DNA from: Styela clava
Lineage: Eukaryota; Chordata; Ascidiacea; Stolidobranchia; Styelidae
NCBI RefSeq assembly: GCF_964204865.1
Contig: NC_135259.1
Location: 4,092,001 to 4,156,000 of the forward strand
Length of the DNA stretch: 64,000 nucleotides
Direction: 5' to 3'
Positions within the stretch are counted from its first letter, which is position 1, and the number at the start of each line of letters is the position of its first letter. Of this stretch, positions 11,864 through 23,387 are shown in pieces. Below the pieces are notes generated by a model. The model was not told the DNA's origin. It did not search any database and saw only the letters and a program-made list of their open reading frames with translations. A program made the translations under genes and the position numbers.

Positions 11864-11935
11864 ATTTTGTTTAACTGTTGATGGTTTGCACTCAGCTTGT
11901 TTTTGAGAATGTAGCCCTAACTGCAGAAGCCTGCA

Positions 11936-11990
11936 TATTTATGCATACAATTAGGCCTATCTACCTACACCGAAGTATTCCCCTAAAGTA
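11936..11990 (-). promoter_or_regulatory. Conserved promoter block of gene A: TATA-like box and GGGGAATACTT box
   Basis: On the minus strand, ATAAATA lies at 11942-11936, about 75 bp upstream of the ATG. TACTTTAGGGGAATACTTCG lies at 11990-11971. The same two boxes occur in the same order and spacing upstream of B, C and D, although the DNA around them differs. GGGGAATAyTTC is close to, but not an exact match for, a Rel/NF-kB site; immune regulation is a guess. Confidence 0.5.
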
Positions 11991-14522
11991 TTCCATCGTA
12001 CGCTACATTAAGCGCCGTCATAAATAGCGCACCGGTGTTGTTTCAGGCATATTTCCCCGGGTTTGTTTGTACAAAAATGAGCGCGACAATTCTTGAACAG
12101 TTACGTAATAGCAATGCTAGTTATTATGCAGATACAATGATCGGATACAAAATAACTCTGAGGAAATCTCACAGGATTGTTGGTTATGGTAGTGACATCA
12201 TACTAAAATGGGAAAGCAGAACCATTACACGATATACCTCTCGACCTAACGTAATTTCGTTCAATCTTAATCTAATTATAAGCAGTAATCATCAGTAATT
12301 TATTTCCTCACCATGCTGGAAATACACAAATTAGAAAGACACAATTTAAAATAAATCACATTTCGGAATGAAAGGAGGTGCCGAAAATCAATATTGGTTA
12401 TCGAACGGATGTACCTTTGGGGAAGTCTAACAAAACGTGATAAATATGTGATAAAACAAAACGTAAAAAAAAAATCGAACTAAATGCTTGTTTGGATGCT
12501 CGACATGTCACTAAGATGTTGAATTGGCAGGGATGCTTGTTATTTTGGATTATTATCATTCCGGAAAAAGTTCTTCCAATAGCCTGCCTGCGCATATTCA
12601 AATTCAACCGAAAGTCGAAACTTTTTAACTTCTTTAATGATTACAAGTTCTCTTCATATATCTTATAGTATAAAAACTTGGATTTAATCTAGATTCTAAA
12701 ATTAGATGGACAGTTAATGGACGATAGAATTGTCGTATGAATTTTTTTTTTGATGGAATTAAAGTTCTCACCAAGGTTCCCTGGTAACAGCTTCCGGTCA
12801 TTCACGAAATATATGAAAGACCTGTTCTACTGGGATCAAAATTTCCAAGAATAGATCTGTGTTCTGTTTTGCTATTTAAGTAGTTTAACATGAAAAATAT
12901 CGTGAATATCAGGTCAACTATCTCTCAAAAAGTTATGTTATTCCTGAAGGAAAATAAGACTATTTGAGGGCGAGGACGCTGAATTTTGCCAGATGTGGAT
13001 GTGTAATTCATTCTGATGCTGAACACGACAAACGATTTCGTTGGTTTGGTTAGGTTAATTCGTATGTCAGCTTTGTAAAACAGATAAGTCATAAAAACTG
13101 TGAAAGGGCGGTTGGCGGTTTATTTTTTTTCATCCTGCGTTTAATTTTAAGCACGCTTCAAGCATAATAAGCATATATATTAATCCTAAAGCAAGACTGT
13201 ACGAAATCACGCCACGCAATAGACGTTTCTTCGTGGTGATGATGGCACACAAATTCCGCTATTTCACCATATTATTTAAAACCCTGATGGTGTTTACGTA
13301 GTAATGCTGTAATTATATTATAATAACGTAAGTTGATATTGGTTGGGTAAGAGAGTCTCGTTTAAACGGATATCGCGTCATTCACGCTGTCAGCATACCG
13401 CGCACATCGCAAGCGTGAAACAGTCCATATATGGAAGCATATCAGGAAAGAGACGTTTCTCCCGAGGTACTCGACCAAAAATTATCCCAGAAAATCCCCC
13501 TAAATTGCCTATTTATCAATCACGCTCGTATGTTATTGATGCTGTTTACGTGGTAATGTATTACGTAAATCGGGGATGTAAGTTTCATTTTTGTTGGTTA
13601 AAAATGCTTAGATAACCAGGACCAAACAAACGCGATTTTTGTAAAGATTTATTCTCTAAACTGTTTAATAACCGAAAAAGAATCCATGAAACGTTGTTTA
13701 TACGTATACAATGAATCTTATGTTTTATGGTATTGTCACCATTGCTAAATCATCATATAGCAAGTTTGTTAGGCTAAATATATATAAGTATTTGGAAAGA
13801 TATACCAGCCAACATTAACAAAAAACCCAAAATTTCGGTCGAATCAAGTAACTTTTGTGTGAGCTAGAGAATTGAAATCGCCCAATCAAAGTAATATAGT
13901 TAATCATCTTTACTTGCTGGCGACTAATCTGTTCTACAAGAGTGACGAATTGGAATGAGCTGTAACATTTTTGTTTACTTAATTCATAGTCAAACTCGGC
14001 AAATTATATCGTCTTGTTTTTAGAAATACGAATTAAGTATTTATGACTTTGCTTACGAATGCCTCAACGATTTCACGTTCTCGTTGATGAGGTCTTGAAA
14101 AATTTTGCTCAATTTCGCAAAGAATTTCTCCATTCCTAGTTCGTGGAGTTAATCATTAACCGCATGTTGGCGTGGTTATTTGACACTGTGAACTATTTTG
14201 CTTATATAAAACAACTTCATAAGTTTCAATGGTAAAAAAGACATTTCTCCTAAACAACGAGGGATAAATAATGATATATATATAACATTCAGCATCCTAG
14301 TCCAAACTTCCGAAGTTATATCTTCATCGCTGTTTAAATATTTATATATTGGTATATTATATTTGCTACATTTAATCTCAGAGTAGGAAGTTGATAGCAG
14401 AACAGGAACGTTGTTCATGCCAATAAAGGGCGGTTTACCGTTTTAAGCTTATCAAATATAGAAAACTGAAAATGCTTTTTATTTTGCAGAATTTAATTTT
14501 GCTATAACAAATATTCAACAAG
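11991..14522. other. Shared intergenic region between divergent genes A and P1
   Basis: No gene. Segments (for example 12775-13130 and 13200-13615) recur at 21300-21670 and 25270-25740 as part of the tandem units. Open frames here (for example 12035-12298 and 13343-13615) are not conserved as frames in the other copies. About 60-70 bp upstream of P1 is CAAATATAG, a weak TATA candidate, followed by TTTTTATTTTGCAG, a possible trans-splice or leader acceptor 35 bp before its ATG. Confidence 0.5.
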
Positions 14523-15284
14523 ATGAAGCTTATGCTATTTTCTATTTTTTTCATTTTGTTATCTGATATGTTTACTCAAGCCAGACCATCAGGTGAGACA
14601 ATTTACTATACTTGAGTTAATTACAAACTTTACAAGAAATACATATTTTTTTTTTGAATAGTCACAATCTTGTGAACAATTGGTTGATTTTTATCAAAGT
14701 CTTCTTATTTGTTTTCAATGATTTTTTTGAATGCTATAACTAATTCTTTCTTAGTAATGTACTTTTTCACATTCCATAAACCGTTGAAAAATATATAACA
14801 ACAATTACAATATATTTCAGGAAATACTATTCAATTACGACAACTTAAAATAATTTGTCACCGATATTGCAGGATTGAAAACGGATTATTTTCCGGTCTC
14901 AAATGCGAGCGTAGACTAAGATATGGTAAGATACAAATTACGATAAAAACTTGCCGGCATGTAATTTTCTGAAAAAAGATATAGTGTAAGCAAAAAATAT
15001 TCGATTTGATTAAACGAGTTTTTTTGACAAATCATTTTTTTGTCAGAATTGCATTGTGTCATTTCACTAACACAGATGAGTTGATAATTTTGAACCTGAA
15101 TAGTATTTTTTTTAAATTTATTATTCGAACTCATTTCGTGATATGTGTACCGGTTTTGTTGTAATTAATTAAACATAAACTTGTTTATTTTTAATCAGTA
15201 TCAATAAATATTATTTTAGATCGTCGAGCATGTGAAATCTGTCGATTCAAATACGAGTGTGGGGGTGCAAGTATATTTGGTTGA
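14523..15284 (+). CDS. Gene P1: secreted six-cysteine peptide precursor (3 exons)
   Basis: Exons 14523-14592, 14821-14925 and 15220-15284 join to 79 residues. Exon 1 is a signal peptide (MLFSIFFILLSDMF, cleavage likely after TQA). Exon 2 has ICHRYCRIENGLFSGLKCER, that is C-x3-C-x11-C; exon 3 has RRACEICRFKYECGG and ends ASIFG, that is C-x2-C-x5-C. Donors are GTGAGA and GTAAGA; acceptors are ATTTCAG and ATTTTAG; both introns are phase 1. The mature peptide is basic, about +8. Nearly identical to P2 12 kb downstream and clearly related to P3, which shares the YCRI motif and the D-x-R start of exon 3. Divergent from gene A. Secreted host-defence peptide is the favoured guess. Confidence 0.85.
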
Positions 15285-16100
15285 TCTCATATGCGGAATA
15301 TACTATGCACTTATCCGATATTCAGTTATTCAATCATTCGGGAAGATTATAGATATTATTTTAAACGACATATAAACTGATAACAATTGTTTATTAATCT
15401 AGCGCAATTTTTTCAATGTATTCATTTTCATTGATTGAGATGCAGCACCGCAGTTATTATTCGTGATATTGTCTATTGTGTCTTGCTTAACGAAACCACT
15501 ATTTTCAGAATAATTCAATTATTTTTCCTTTAAATGTACTTATTGACATTGTATATTATTTATTCATAAAAGCATAAAAGCAAAGCATTCATGATTGTCA
15601 TTCTTGACTTCATCACAATTCAGTGAATTAAAATACTGAATACATGTTGTGCAACTATGGTATTGACATTTCAATATTTTTGACTAAGATTCTAAATATT
15701 TGTTTAAGTTCTGCATTGACATGTAATTAAAGGTTTACAAATATTTTTTTGCTATGAGATGCATTTCCAAATTTCTCATTTCAAGTTTATTTTCAGAGGA
15801 AACAATATTTGGCAATAAATCAGAACTGTTTATAAATTGAATTTAAGGTTGTAGAAATGAGTACTAGAGCAGTAGAGCAATCAGAATTAGAGAGAGAATT
15901 TTAGGATCTTATGTCATTGACGCTTGAAGAGAGATTTCACAATTTTTTTTTTCAATTTTTAAAAAAGTTGCATAACTAAATCTGCAGCGTATTCGTTTTA
16001 TATATGGATCAGTATACTTGTTGTTATTGGAGCTCTTCCAATATATATGGTTATATAAAAATACTTTAAACGCTTATGTCAGGAAAACTCGCACATTTTA
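15285..16100. other. 3' flank of P1, no further gene
   Basis: A TATAAA hexamer near 15370-15376 stands where P2 has a perfect AATAAA (27375-27380), so cleavage of the P1 transcript may use a weaker signal. The remainder is AT-rich. GGAGCTCTTCCAATATATA near 16028 is a short block that recurs near 29100, 32598 and 33990. Confidence 0.45.
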
Positions 16101-16109
16101 AAAGACTGG

Positions 16110-17690
16110 GACAAGCTGAACAGGTTTGGAATTAGAGTGACACTATTATAAGTGTGGTAAAAGTTACATAAATGTTGGAAAAGCCGAGAAACAAGTTTGA
16201 TTCAATCACGACGAGTGTGAGAAAGGCAGGACAAATAACATAGAAGAGAAAGTGGGGAACAACTAGTATAAGTATGGTAAAAGCAAAATAGGTGCCGAAT
16301 AGACGGAGAACGTTTTAGACAAGCAAGATAAGTTTGATTCAATCAGGACGTGTCTGTTACAAGCCAAACAAGTATGAGACAAACAAGGGACAGGTTCGAA
16401 ATAAGCAGAACATCTGTGGGTGAAACAAAATAAGTGCGGTCAAAAAATACAGAAGTGGTACAGTCGAACAAGTGTGATATATTCATGACAAGTTTGAGTC
16501 AAGCAGGGCAAGTGTGGGACTATCAAGACAAGTGTGATAAAAGCAGAACAAGTGAGGGATAAGCGAGTGAATTTTAATTAATTCATGAAAAGCAGGCAAA
16601 GTATTATACAAGCAGGGCAAGTGTGAGACAATCAAGACAGGTGTGAATTAATCAGGACGAATGTGGGACAAGTGTGGCACTAACCGGACAAATATTGGAA
16701 ACTCAGGAAAAGTATAGCACGAACGAGGTAAGTTGGATGTAAGCAGGATAAGTTCAGGATAAGCAGGACAAGTTTGGGACGGTCAGAAAAACTGATTTAC
16801 ATGCAGAACATATTTCAAAATCAAGAGAAAATTTAATTCAATCAGGACAAGTGGTAGGAAAGCAGGAAAAATATCACACAAGAGCAAATATGAGACAAAC
16901 TGGACACGTTTTAAATAAACAGTACGAAAGTAACATCAACAGAATAACTTTGATACAAGCAGGACAATGGTGGGTCAAGCAGAACAAGTGTGAGACGAGC
17001 GAATAAATTTTGATTCATTCAAGAAAAGCAGGACAAGTATGATACGCGCAAGACACGGTTGAAATAAGGGTTACAGGTGTGGGACATGGAATACAAATGT
17101 GGTAGAAGTAAATCAAATGCGGGGCGAGCAAAACAAATGTAAGGCAATTATGTCAATTTTGTTTTAATAAAGACGAGTCGGGCAGACGAGCAGGACAAGC
17201 AAAATACCAGGACAGGTTTGAAATAATCAGGACAACTGTTGGTGAAACAACATAGGTGCAAATGAAAAACATAAATGTGGAACAGTTCGAACAGTGATAG
17301 ACAAGACGGTCAGGTAAGGAACTATTAAAACAAGTGTGGGACATGCAGAGAAAGTGTTAGACAAGTTCGATTCAATGAGGAAGAGTGTGTGACAGCTGAA
17401 CAAGTATGAGACAAACAAGATAGGTTTATAATAAGAAGGACAACTGAGGGTGAAACAACATAAGTGCGATAGACAAATGCGGGACAAGCCGAATAATTGA
17501 TAAAAGAAAGACAAATTTGATTAACTGTGAGCGTAAGACATGCTGATCAAGTGTGGAGCGAGCGGGACGAGTTTGAGACAAGCAGGGCAAATGTGGGATC
17601 ATCAAGACAAGCGAGGAAAATGCGGAACAAGTGTGAGCCAAGCATGACAAGTGTGAGACAAACGGGTGAATTTTGATTTAAGGCGTTCAA
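16110..17690 (+). repeat. Degenerate minisatellite, GACAAGTGTGGGACAAGCAG-like unit
   Basis: About 1.6 kb is built from drifting variants of GACAAGTGTGGGACAAGCAG, roughly 20-25 bp apart (GGACAAG, CAAGTGTG and AAGCAGGAC recur dozens of times). Open frames on the minus strand at 17153-17650 rich in Cys, Ser and Leu arise from the repeat and are not genes. The array is absent at the matching place in unit 2 (about 28.3-29.1 kb). Confidence 0.8.
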
Positions 17691-17699
17691 ACTCTCACA

Positions 17700-18480
17700 A
17701 CATAGATGAGGTCCATTTCTTAAGTATTTTTGACAATGGCAGTCATTGGCGCTTGACTGGTTATCTACGCGGGCATGCGTTTAAAATCTTTTAGTGGCTA
17801 AAACAGGATAACATAGGAAATTGACGTTAGAATTTTTCTTTTGATTCAAAACATCAGATTGTCGCCATATGAAAAATATAATTTATTGTTTTATTGAATT
17901 AGGGCCTATTTTATCATCACTTTTTTATCACCTAAATTTGCATTGATCCGTGACTTGGCAGGTCGCTGAAAAAACGCTGGGGTCACTTTGTAATTCGCGG
18001 GTCATTGGTTCGCTATTCCTTCTTTTATAAGTAATTTAAATATATTAGTTATATTTTGGAAAACACATTACATTCATCTCGTTTATCTGACAACATTTTA
18101 TTTTAAATCAGTCTGGCACTACATTTATTTGGGTTCCATCTCGTTTGTAATTTGCCGCGGGTATTCTGCACATACAACGCTATTATCTTTTTCGGTGGGT
18201 AAGTAGGCAGGCTCTAAAATGTTCTTTAATACTTTTGTGTCGCGAATCTGCGCCAAAGACTTAGATAGCGAATATTTATGCATTGTGAAGTTGAGAAAAT
18301 ATCTACTCGGCAATACTATTTAAAAAAAAAAAAGAGATTTATTTTAAATTGTCCGGGAAGATCTGTGGGGTAATAGAACCCTTCCGCCGAGTTACAGGTT
18401 AATCCACCGCGAGCTCAATCTGACACGTTTTGTGTTGTTAAAATGCTTAAACTCACCATATCATATAAATACCAACTTCT
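17700..18480. repeat. Repeated noncoding block also at 29160-29740 and 34060-34800
   Basis: Three copies share GCATGCGTTTAAAATCTTT, then TTTGCATTGATCCxTGAC, GGTCGCTGAAAAAA and AATCTGACACGTTTTGTG in the same order. The first two are the matching parts of units 1 and 2; the third implies a further partial copy upstream of P3. Short frames inside are not conserved. The GCTGAAAAAA...GGTCATTGG part looks like the decayed end of a mobile element. Confidence 0.6.
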
Positions 18481-19722
18481 AAATATTCATCAAAATCTTA
18501 GCGTAGTAGTTGGATATGTGAAGTTCAATATCAACTAGCGAAGATTGCAACGTATTGTCTCAGAATATTTTTGCACGTGAACTTACTGCTGGCATCTTAT
18601 TGTTTAAGAGAATAAACCTAAATTATAAAACATACAATAATATATTGAGCATATGGAGACTTCTTTTTACAAATAAATTGTCTTTGATGTGGGGTATAAG
18701 TTACGGAAAATGAGGACATTTGTATTAAAGATTCGATCACTAATAAAAAATGTTTGCAAAAATAGTTTTACTGAAATATTCAATATTGTGCGTTAACGAA
18801 TTCTTGTTTGTCACTCGGGTTCATATTTTTGTATACTGTATGTTGACGTCAATTCGATTGAATCGTTACGCGTCTGATAAAATACAATAAATCGAGTCGA
18901 GAATCCACGTCACCTGCAAAATATATAACTATTACAAATATACGATAAGTTCAAAAGAAATTCTGATGGCTGAAAGTTCTCAATTAATCCAATAATTTCG
19001 ATATTGAATAGGTAAAATGCATTTAGGTAACTGGAAGTTACGGCTGAGACTGATGGTGTAATATACAAAGAATTCTGGCCTTTTTCTAATGAAAATAAAC
19101 TGTATCCATCCATTAACTGAACTCTTTGCAGATCTCAAAGCAAGCTGTTTGTTATAAAAATAAAAGTGAAACCCTAATTGCAGAAACTCACAGATATGGT
19201 ACGTTTTTTGTTGTAACGTCGTCGAAATGTTGATAAGGGCTGGGAACTTAGAGGAACGTAGGAGTTGACCTTCAGTACCTCAAATATTGAATTATCGCAA
19301 AACACCAATTTTTGAGAAATGTGTATTTACTTTAACAGAATATTTCAAAATAAAGTAACAACATATGAAAGATATATTTTCATAAAAAATAAAATGTAAA
19401 ATCTAACACTAACACAATTAGAATCTTTGATTTACAAATAAGATACATCTTGATCAAATTTAATTTTTGATATTCTTGAAATATACTGAAAAACAATAAA
19501 TATGTATTCAAGAAATTAGTTAGTTGAATTTATAGAATCCCTACCTTATCCAGATTTGCCCGAGCACATACACGTACGTATACATACATATATATGTGAA
19601 TTATAAGTCGAATAAACATACTGACTAGTACTGTAGTACGACGATGACTGCATGTGTAGTAACGAGTTAATCAATGACAGTCAAAATATTTTGATACAAA
19701 GTAAATAAAATTCGAAATGAGA

Positions 19723-20317
19723 TCAGACACATCGAACATCAACAATATAAAAAGAACCAATACTTGTTGTTGGGCAGAAGCGGGAACATTGTGAATTTCC
19801 TATTACACCAATTCCCTTTCTACGTCGTCCTCAAAAAAAATTAAATTGGAATTTATAAAAATAAAAAAAAACCAACTTACTTTTATATAACTTATACAGT
19901 ATGAAATTACAGAATAATAGGTATCTATCCTGAATTCGTGTAGAATGCAATCAAAATAGTTTCATCGAAATATCACAACTATCATTTTGAAATTTCAATG
20001 GAACAAATATAATATTTAACATTTTAATAAAAAACTTTTTCGTAACATCAATACTGTTTAGGCATACGCATACTTTTTGTTTTAGAAATTCTTAAATTTT
20101 TACATTTTGACCTAAAATAGTGAAAAATTCTCTTTCGATCAGCCTTTTTGATATTCATATGAATTTTTTTCCAATGCATATATATCCACTCCTATTCATT
20201 ATTCCTACCTAATTAAAATGAAAACCTACTTGTGTAAATGGCATCCGAATATATAGTTGTCGCACACATCAATATTGCAAAAAATAAAGCGAATTTCATA
20301 TTAATATTAGGATCCAT
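19723..20317 (-). pseudogene. Gene B: broken copy of the six-cysteine peptide gene (exon 3 deleted)
   Basis: Exon 1 (20317-20230) is intact and encodes the usual signal peptide (MKFALFFAILMCATT), but its donor is GTAGGT rather than GTAAGT. Exon 2 starts at 19829 with the normal junction and keeps GNSQCSRFC. About 25 residues in, a deletion of roughly 370 bp has joined the middle of exon 2 to DNA that in A, C and D lies downstream of exon 3. The frame then reads on through VDVRCV to a stop at 19723. The end of exon 2, intron 2 and exon 3 (CKxCRxKIC) are gone. If expressed it would make a 64-residue three-cysteine product. The junction falls near 19747-19752. Called a pseudogene, though the read-through frame is open. 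Confidence 0.75.
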
Positions 20318-20392
20318 ATTTTGTTCAACTGCGGTTGATGGTTTGTACTCAACTTGTTCCTGTGATTGTAGCCCTAAGTACAGTAGCTCGCA

Positions 20393-20439
20393 TATTTATA
20401 ATGATATCTCTGCCCATACCAAAATATACCCCTAAAGTA
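20393..20439 (-). promoter_or_regulatory. Promoter block of gene B (diverged)
   Basis: ATAAATA (20399-20393) and TACTTTAGGGGTATATTTT (20439-20421) hold the positions of the conserved blocks of A, C and D, but GGGGAATA has become GGGGTATA, in step with decay of the gene. Confidence 0.45.
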
Positions 20440-21036
20440 CGTTCATCGTACGCGAACCCGATGTTGTTGTTCAGCATATCTTCCCGCAGACTACAGCATC
20501 GGGTTTGTTTGTACAAAAATGAGCGCCGCAATACTTGAACAGTTACATAATTGCAATGCTAGTTACCACGCGGATACAATAAACCGATGCAGAATACCTC
20601 TGACAAAATTCCACGTGATTGTTGGTAATGGTGGTGACATCATGCATAAAGTAAACTAAAATACAATTTTGTTCATTCACCATGCTGAAAATACGCAAAT
20701 TGAAAGAAATATAAACACATTGAATTTCGGGGTGAAAGGTGACGCCGGAAACCAATACTTGTTATCGAGCGACGGCACCATTGCGGAAGTCCAACAGAAC
20801 GTGATAAATGGAATAAAGGCGAACCGAAATGTTTGTTTTAATGTTCGACATAGCAGCGATGCTTGGTATGTTATACTAATATTATTTCGGAAAAAAGGTA
20901 TTCCAATAGCCTAAACGTATTTAAATCCAGTCGAAAGTCAATTTTCGGAGCCAACACATTTCGAAACATAAAATTTCTTAACATATGATTACAAATTTTT
21001 CTCATCTGACTAAGGAAGGATGAACAACTTGGTTTG
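20440..21036. other. Upstream flank of gene B, no gene
   Basis: This flank parallels 12050-12600 and 24240-24510 (for example GGGTTTGTTTGTACAAAAATGAGCGC and GTTGTTATCGAxCG-like blocks). Frames here are not kept between copies. It shows the uninterrupted sequence TTCCAATAGCCTAAACGTATTTAAATC near 20900, which is the empty site for the hAT insertion at 24518-25174. Confidence 0.5.
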
Positions 21037-21225
21037 GTACTTCCGTAGTGTGTGTGGTTAGGGTTGAGCCATAATTTCGTTTCGATTTCCTTATTTTTGT
21101 TCTATTACAAGTTCGGGGACTGTATGAGGCAGCCAAGTAAATTCAATCCCTTTACACAACTTGATGTAAAGATAGCGATCAAAATCAGTTACCTCCATAT
21201 TGGTACACACACTTCTGGAACGCGC
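21037..21225. mobile_element. Inverted-repeat MITE, same family as 578-760
   Basis: It starts GTACTTCCGTAGTGTGTGTGG and ends GTACACACACTTCTGGAACGCGC. Inside, TTAGGGTTGxGCCATAATTTCxTTTCGATTT and ATCAGTTACCTCCATATTGG match the 578-760 copy closely. Flanks TTGGTTTG and TTGGATTT are a slightly decayed 8-bp duplication. Confidence 0.75.
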
Positions 21226-22204
21226 TTGGATTTGACCTAAATGAACATATTCTGATCGATGGGTTTGCCGTATGCAATTTTATGTTGAAATTAAAAATCC
21301 TACTAAGGTTCCAACTCCCCAAATGTCCATGTTAACAGCTCCCGGTCATTCCCAAAAAATTTATGAAAGACCTATTCCATTTAGATCAAAATTTCAAAGA
21401 TTAGATCTGTGTTCTGTTTTGCTATTTAAGTAGTTTGACATGGAAAATATCTTGTTCAGTTCAACTATCGCTCGAAAAGTAATGTTATGATTCCTGGAGG
21501 CAAGTAAGGCTGTTTAAGGGCGAGGACGCTGCATTTTGGCAGATGTGGATGCGTAATTCATTCTAATGCTGCCCACGCCGAACTTAGTTTGGTTAGGATA
21601 ATTCGTGTTGTTATGTTTGTAAAACATGTAGTCATAAAAACTGAAAGGTGTAAAAAATCGATTTAATTCGTTTTTATATTCATCCTGCGTTCAATTTTAA
21701 TTAGGTTTCGTGCATATTGATAATACATCGTAATCCTAGAACAAGCCTGTACGAAATCACCCCATGCAAGAGGCGTTTCTTCCATGGTACTCGAGCAAAA
21801 TTATCCCACAGAAATTCCGCTATTTCACCATATCTTAACCCCTGGTGGTGTTTATGTAGTAATGCTGTAATAATCAGGGTTGCCAGATCCCAGCGATAAA
21901 AAAGCGAAATCAAGAAGAAAAAAAATCAGAAAAAGCCAACAATTACTACGTTCAAAAGCCCCATGAATTGATTCCCATAGTGAACCACACAAATGTCTTT
22001 TCCCATTGAAGGTTGTATTTTCCGTTGCTATCATGGCGAATTCCTCTTCAGCGGGATAAAAGGTTTAAAAGTAAAAAGGATTGGTGGAATGGCAGCACCG
22101 GAATCTACATTCGACACAACACAGTTAAGCTGACATCTATATGGAAAAATTAAAAAAAAAACTAAAAAAAATTAAAAGAAATATTAAGCGGGCAGCAATA
22201 TTTA

Positions 22205-22497
22205 ACACAGGGTAGTTCAAGGCTGTCGGTCTCGCGAGCCACACTATTATTTTTGTATTGTTCGCAGGCCACAATAGTGCCAAGAATAGGCAACAGTGCA
22301 ATACAAAACAAACTCTTTTATTGTCCAAATACACTGATCATTATTTGTCATTTATCCCGCTAAAATATAAAATAACCACCAAAAAACTCACTAAAACATT
22401 CAAGAATCTTACTATATCCACATTTGGTGTAAGATCGCAAACTATCAGAGAAAATGCCGTTTTAGATTGTCATCGACACTACTTGCAGACATATTAG
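22205..22497 (-). mobile_element. hAT-like element fragment at the tandem duplication boundary
   Basis: Read on the minus strand it matches the 3' half of the element at 37283-37758: GTATTGCACTGTTxxCTxTTCTTGGCACTATTGTGG, then the CGCGxxACCGACAxCCTTGxACxACCCTG terminus. Its other end stops where unit 2 of the tandem duplication begins, so it is truncated or was cut by the rearrangement. Confidence 0.6.
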
Positions 22498-22670
22498 GCA
22501 AGCATTTTTGTTTTAAAAATGAAACCCTTATTTACAGAAACTTACAGATATGTTAATTCGTTTTTAAATTGTTACGGCGTCGTGATGTCGATGAGTGCTG
22601 AAAATTCAGGATATGGTAAAAGTTGACCTTCAGAACTTAAATATTAAATTATCCCAAAACACCAATTATT

Positions 22671-22946
22671 TGAGGAATATATATTTACATACACAGTATA
22701 TTGCAGAATAAAGTAACAACACAGAAGATTTGGGAAATATATATTTACATACACAGTATATAAGATTTGGGAAATATATATTTACATACACGGTATATTT
22801 CAAAATAAAGTAACAACACAAAAGATTTGGGAAATATATGTTTACATACACGGTATATTTCGAAATAAAGTAACAACACAAAAGATTTGGGAAATATATA
22901 TTTACATACACGGTATATTTCAAAATAAAGTAACAACACAAAAGAT
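22671..22946 (+). repeat. 60-bp tandem repeat, four to five units
   Basis: The unit is ATATATATTTACATACACGG followed by TATATTTCAAAATAAAGTAACAACACAAAAGATTTGGGAA, with repeats at 60-bp spacing (22766, 22826, 22886) and one shortened unit near 22730-22765. A, B and D have this segment once (10607-10660, 19320-19375, 30545-30600), so the array expanded only in the C copy. Long minus-strand frames here are repeat artefacts. Confidence 0.9.
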
Positions 22947-23387
22947 CTATTTTTCAGCAAAAATAAAAAACGTACAATTTACCACTAGAATCTTCGATTT
23001 GCAAATAAGATACATCTTCAATTTATGGTATGCTTAAATATTAAGCCATAATATATGCCGAAAAACAATGTATATTCCAAAAAAAATAATTAACACTGAA
23101 TTTATAGAAACCATACCTTAACCAGGTTTAATCGATCGCATACATGTACGTATACATACATATATATGTGTCTTATAAATCAGATAAACATATTGTCTAA
23201 TGTAGTACGACGATGATTGTGTAGTAACGAGTGTATCAATGAAAGTCGAGACATTTTGAAACAAAGTAAAAACAATTTAAAATAAAATCAGACATATCGA
23301 GCATCAATAATGTGAATGAAGTTTCAAAATTTTAAAACATATCACCAAACGATCGTGTAAAAATTTATGAAGGCGCAAATCCGTTTG

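Larger units (their letters stand above)
10427..22497 (+). repeat. Unit 1 of a tandem segmental duplication of about 12 kb (genes A, P1, B)
   Basis: Unit 1 starts near GCAAGCATTTCTGTTTTAA and unit 2 starts near GGCAAGCATTTTTGTTTTAA at about 22498. From there the order is the same: minus gene, divergent plus gene, minus gene. Offsets of matching start codons are 12222 bp (A to C), 12003 bp (P1 to P2) and 11552 bp (B to D). P1 and P2 are nearly identical through exons and introns. In exon 2, A pairs with C (shared GKSKC) and B pairs with D (shared GNSQC). Boundaries were placed by eye. Confidence 0.75.

Noticed and set aside
12035-12298. 87-codon plus-strand frame
   Set aside because: Matching DNA in units around 20500, 24260 and 32050 does not keep the frame; no signal peptide.
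14176-14418. Minus-strand frame repeated at 26182-26421
   Set aside because: Conserved only because the DNA is recently duplicated; it lies in the promoter region of P1/P2 and shows indels that shift the reading.
17153-17650. Minus-strand frames rich in Cys, Leu and Ser
   Set aside because: They lie wholly in the degenerate minisatellite; composition follows the repeat unit and no signal peptide or splice plan fits.
22666-22960. Minus-strand frames with repeated YCVCKYIF-like units
   Set aside because: Translation of the 60-bp tandem repeat; absent as a frame in the single-copy versions of the segment.
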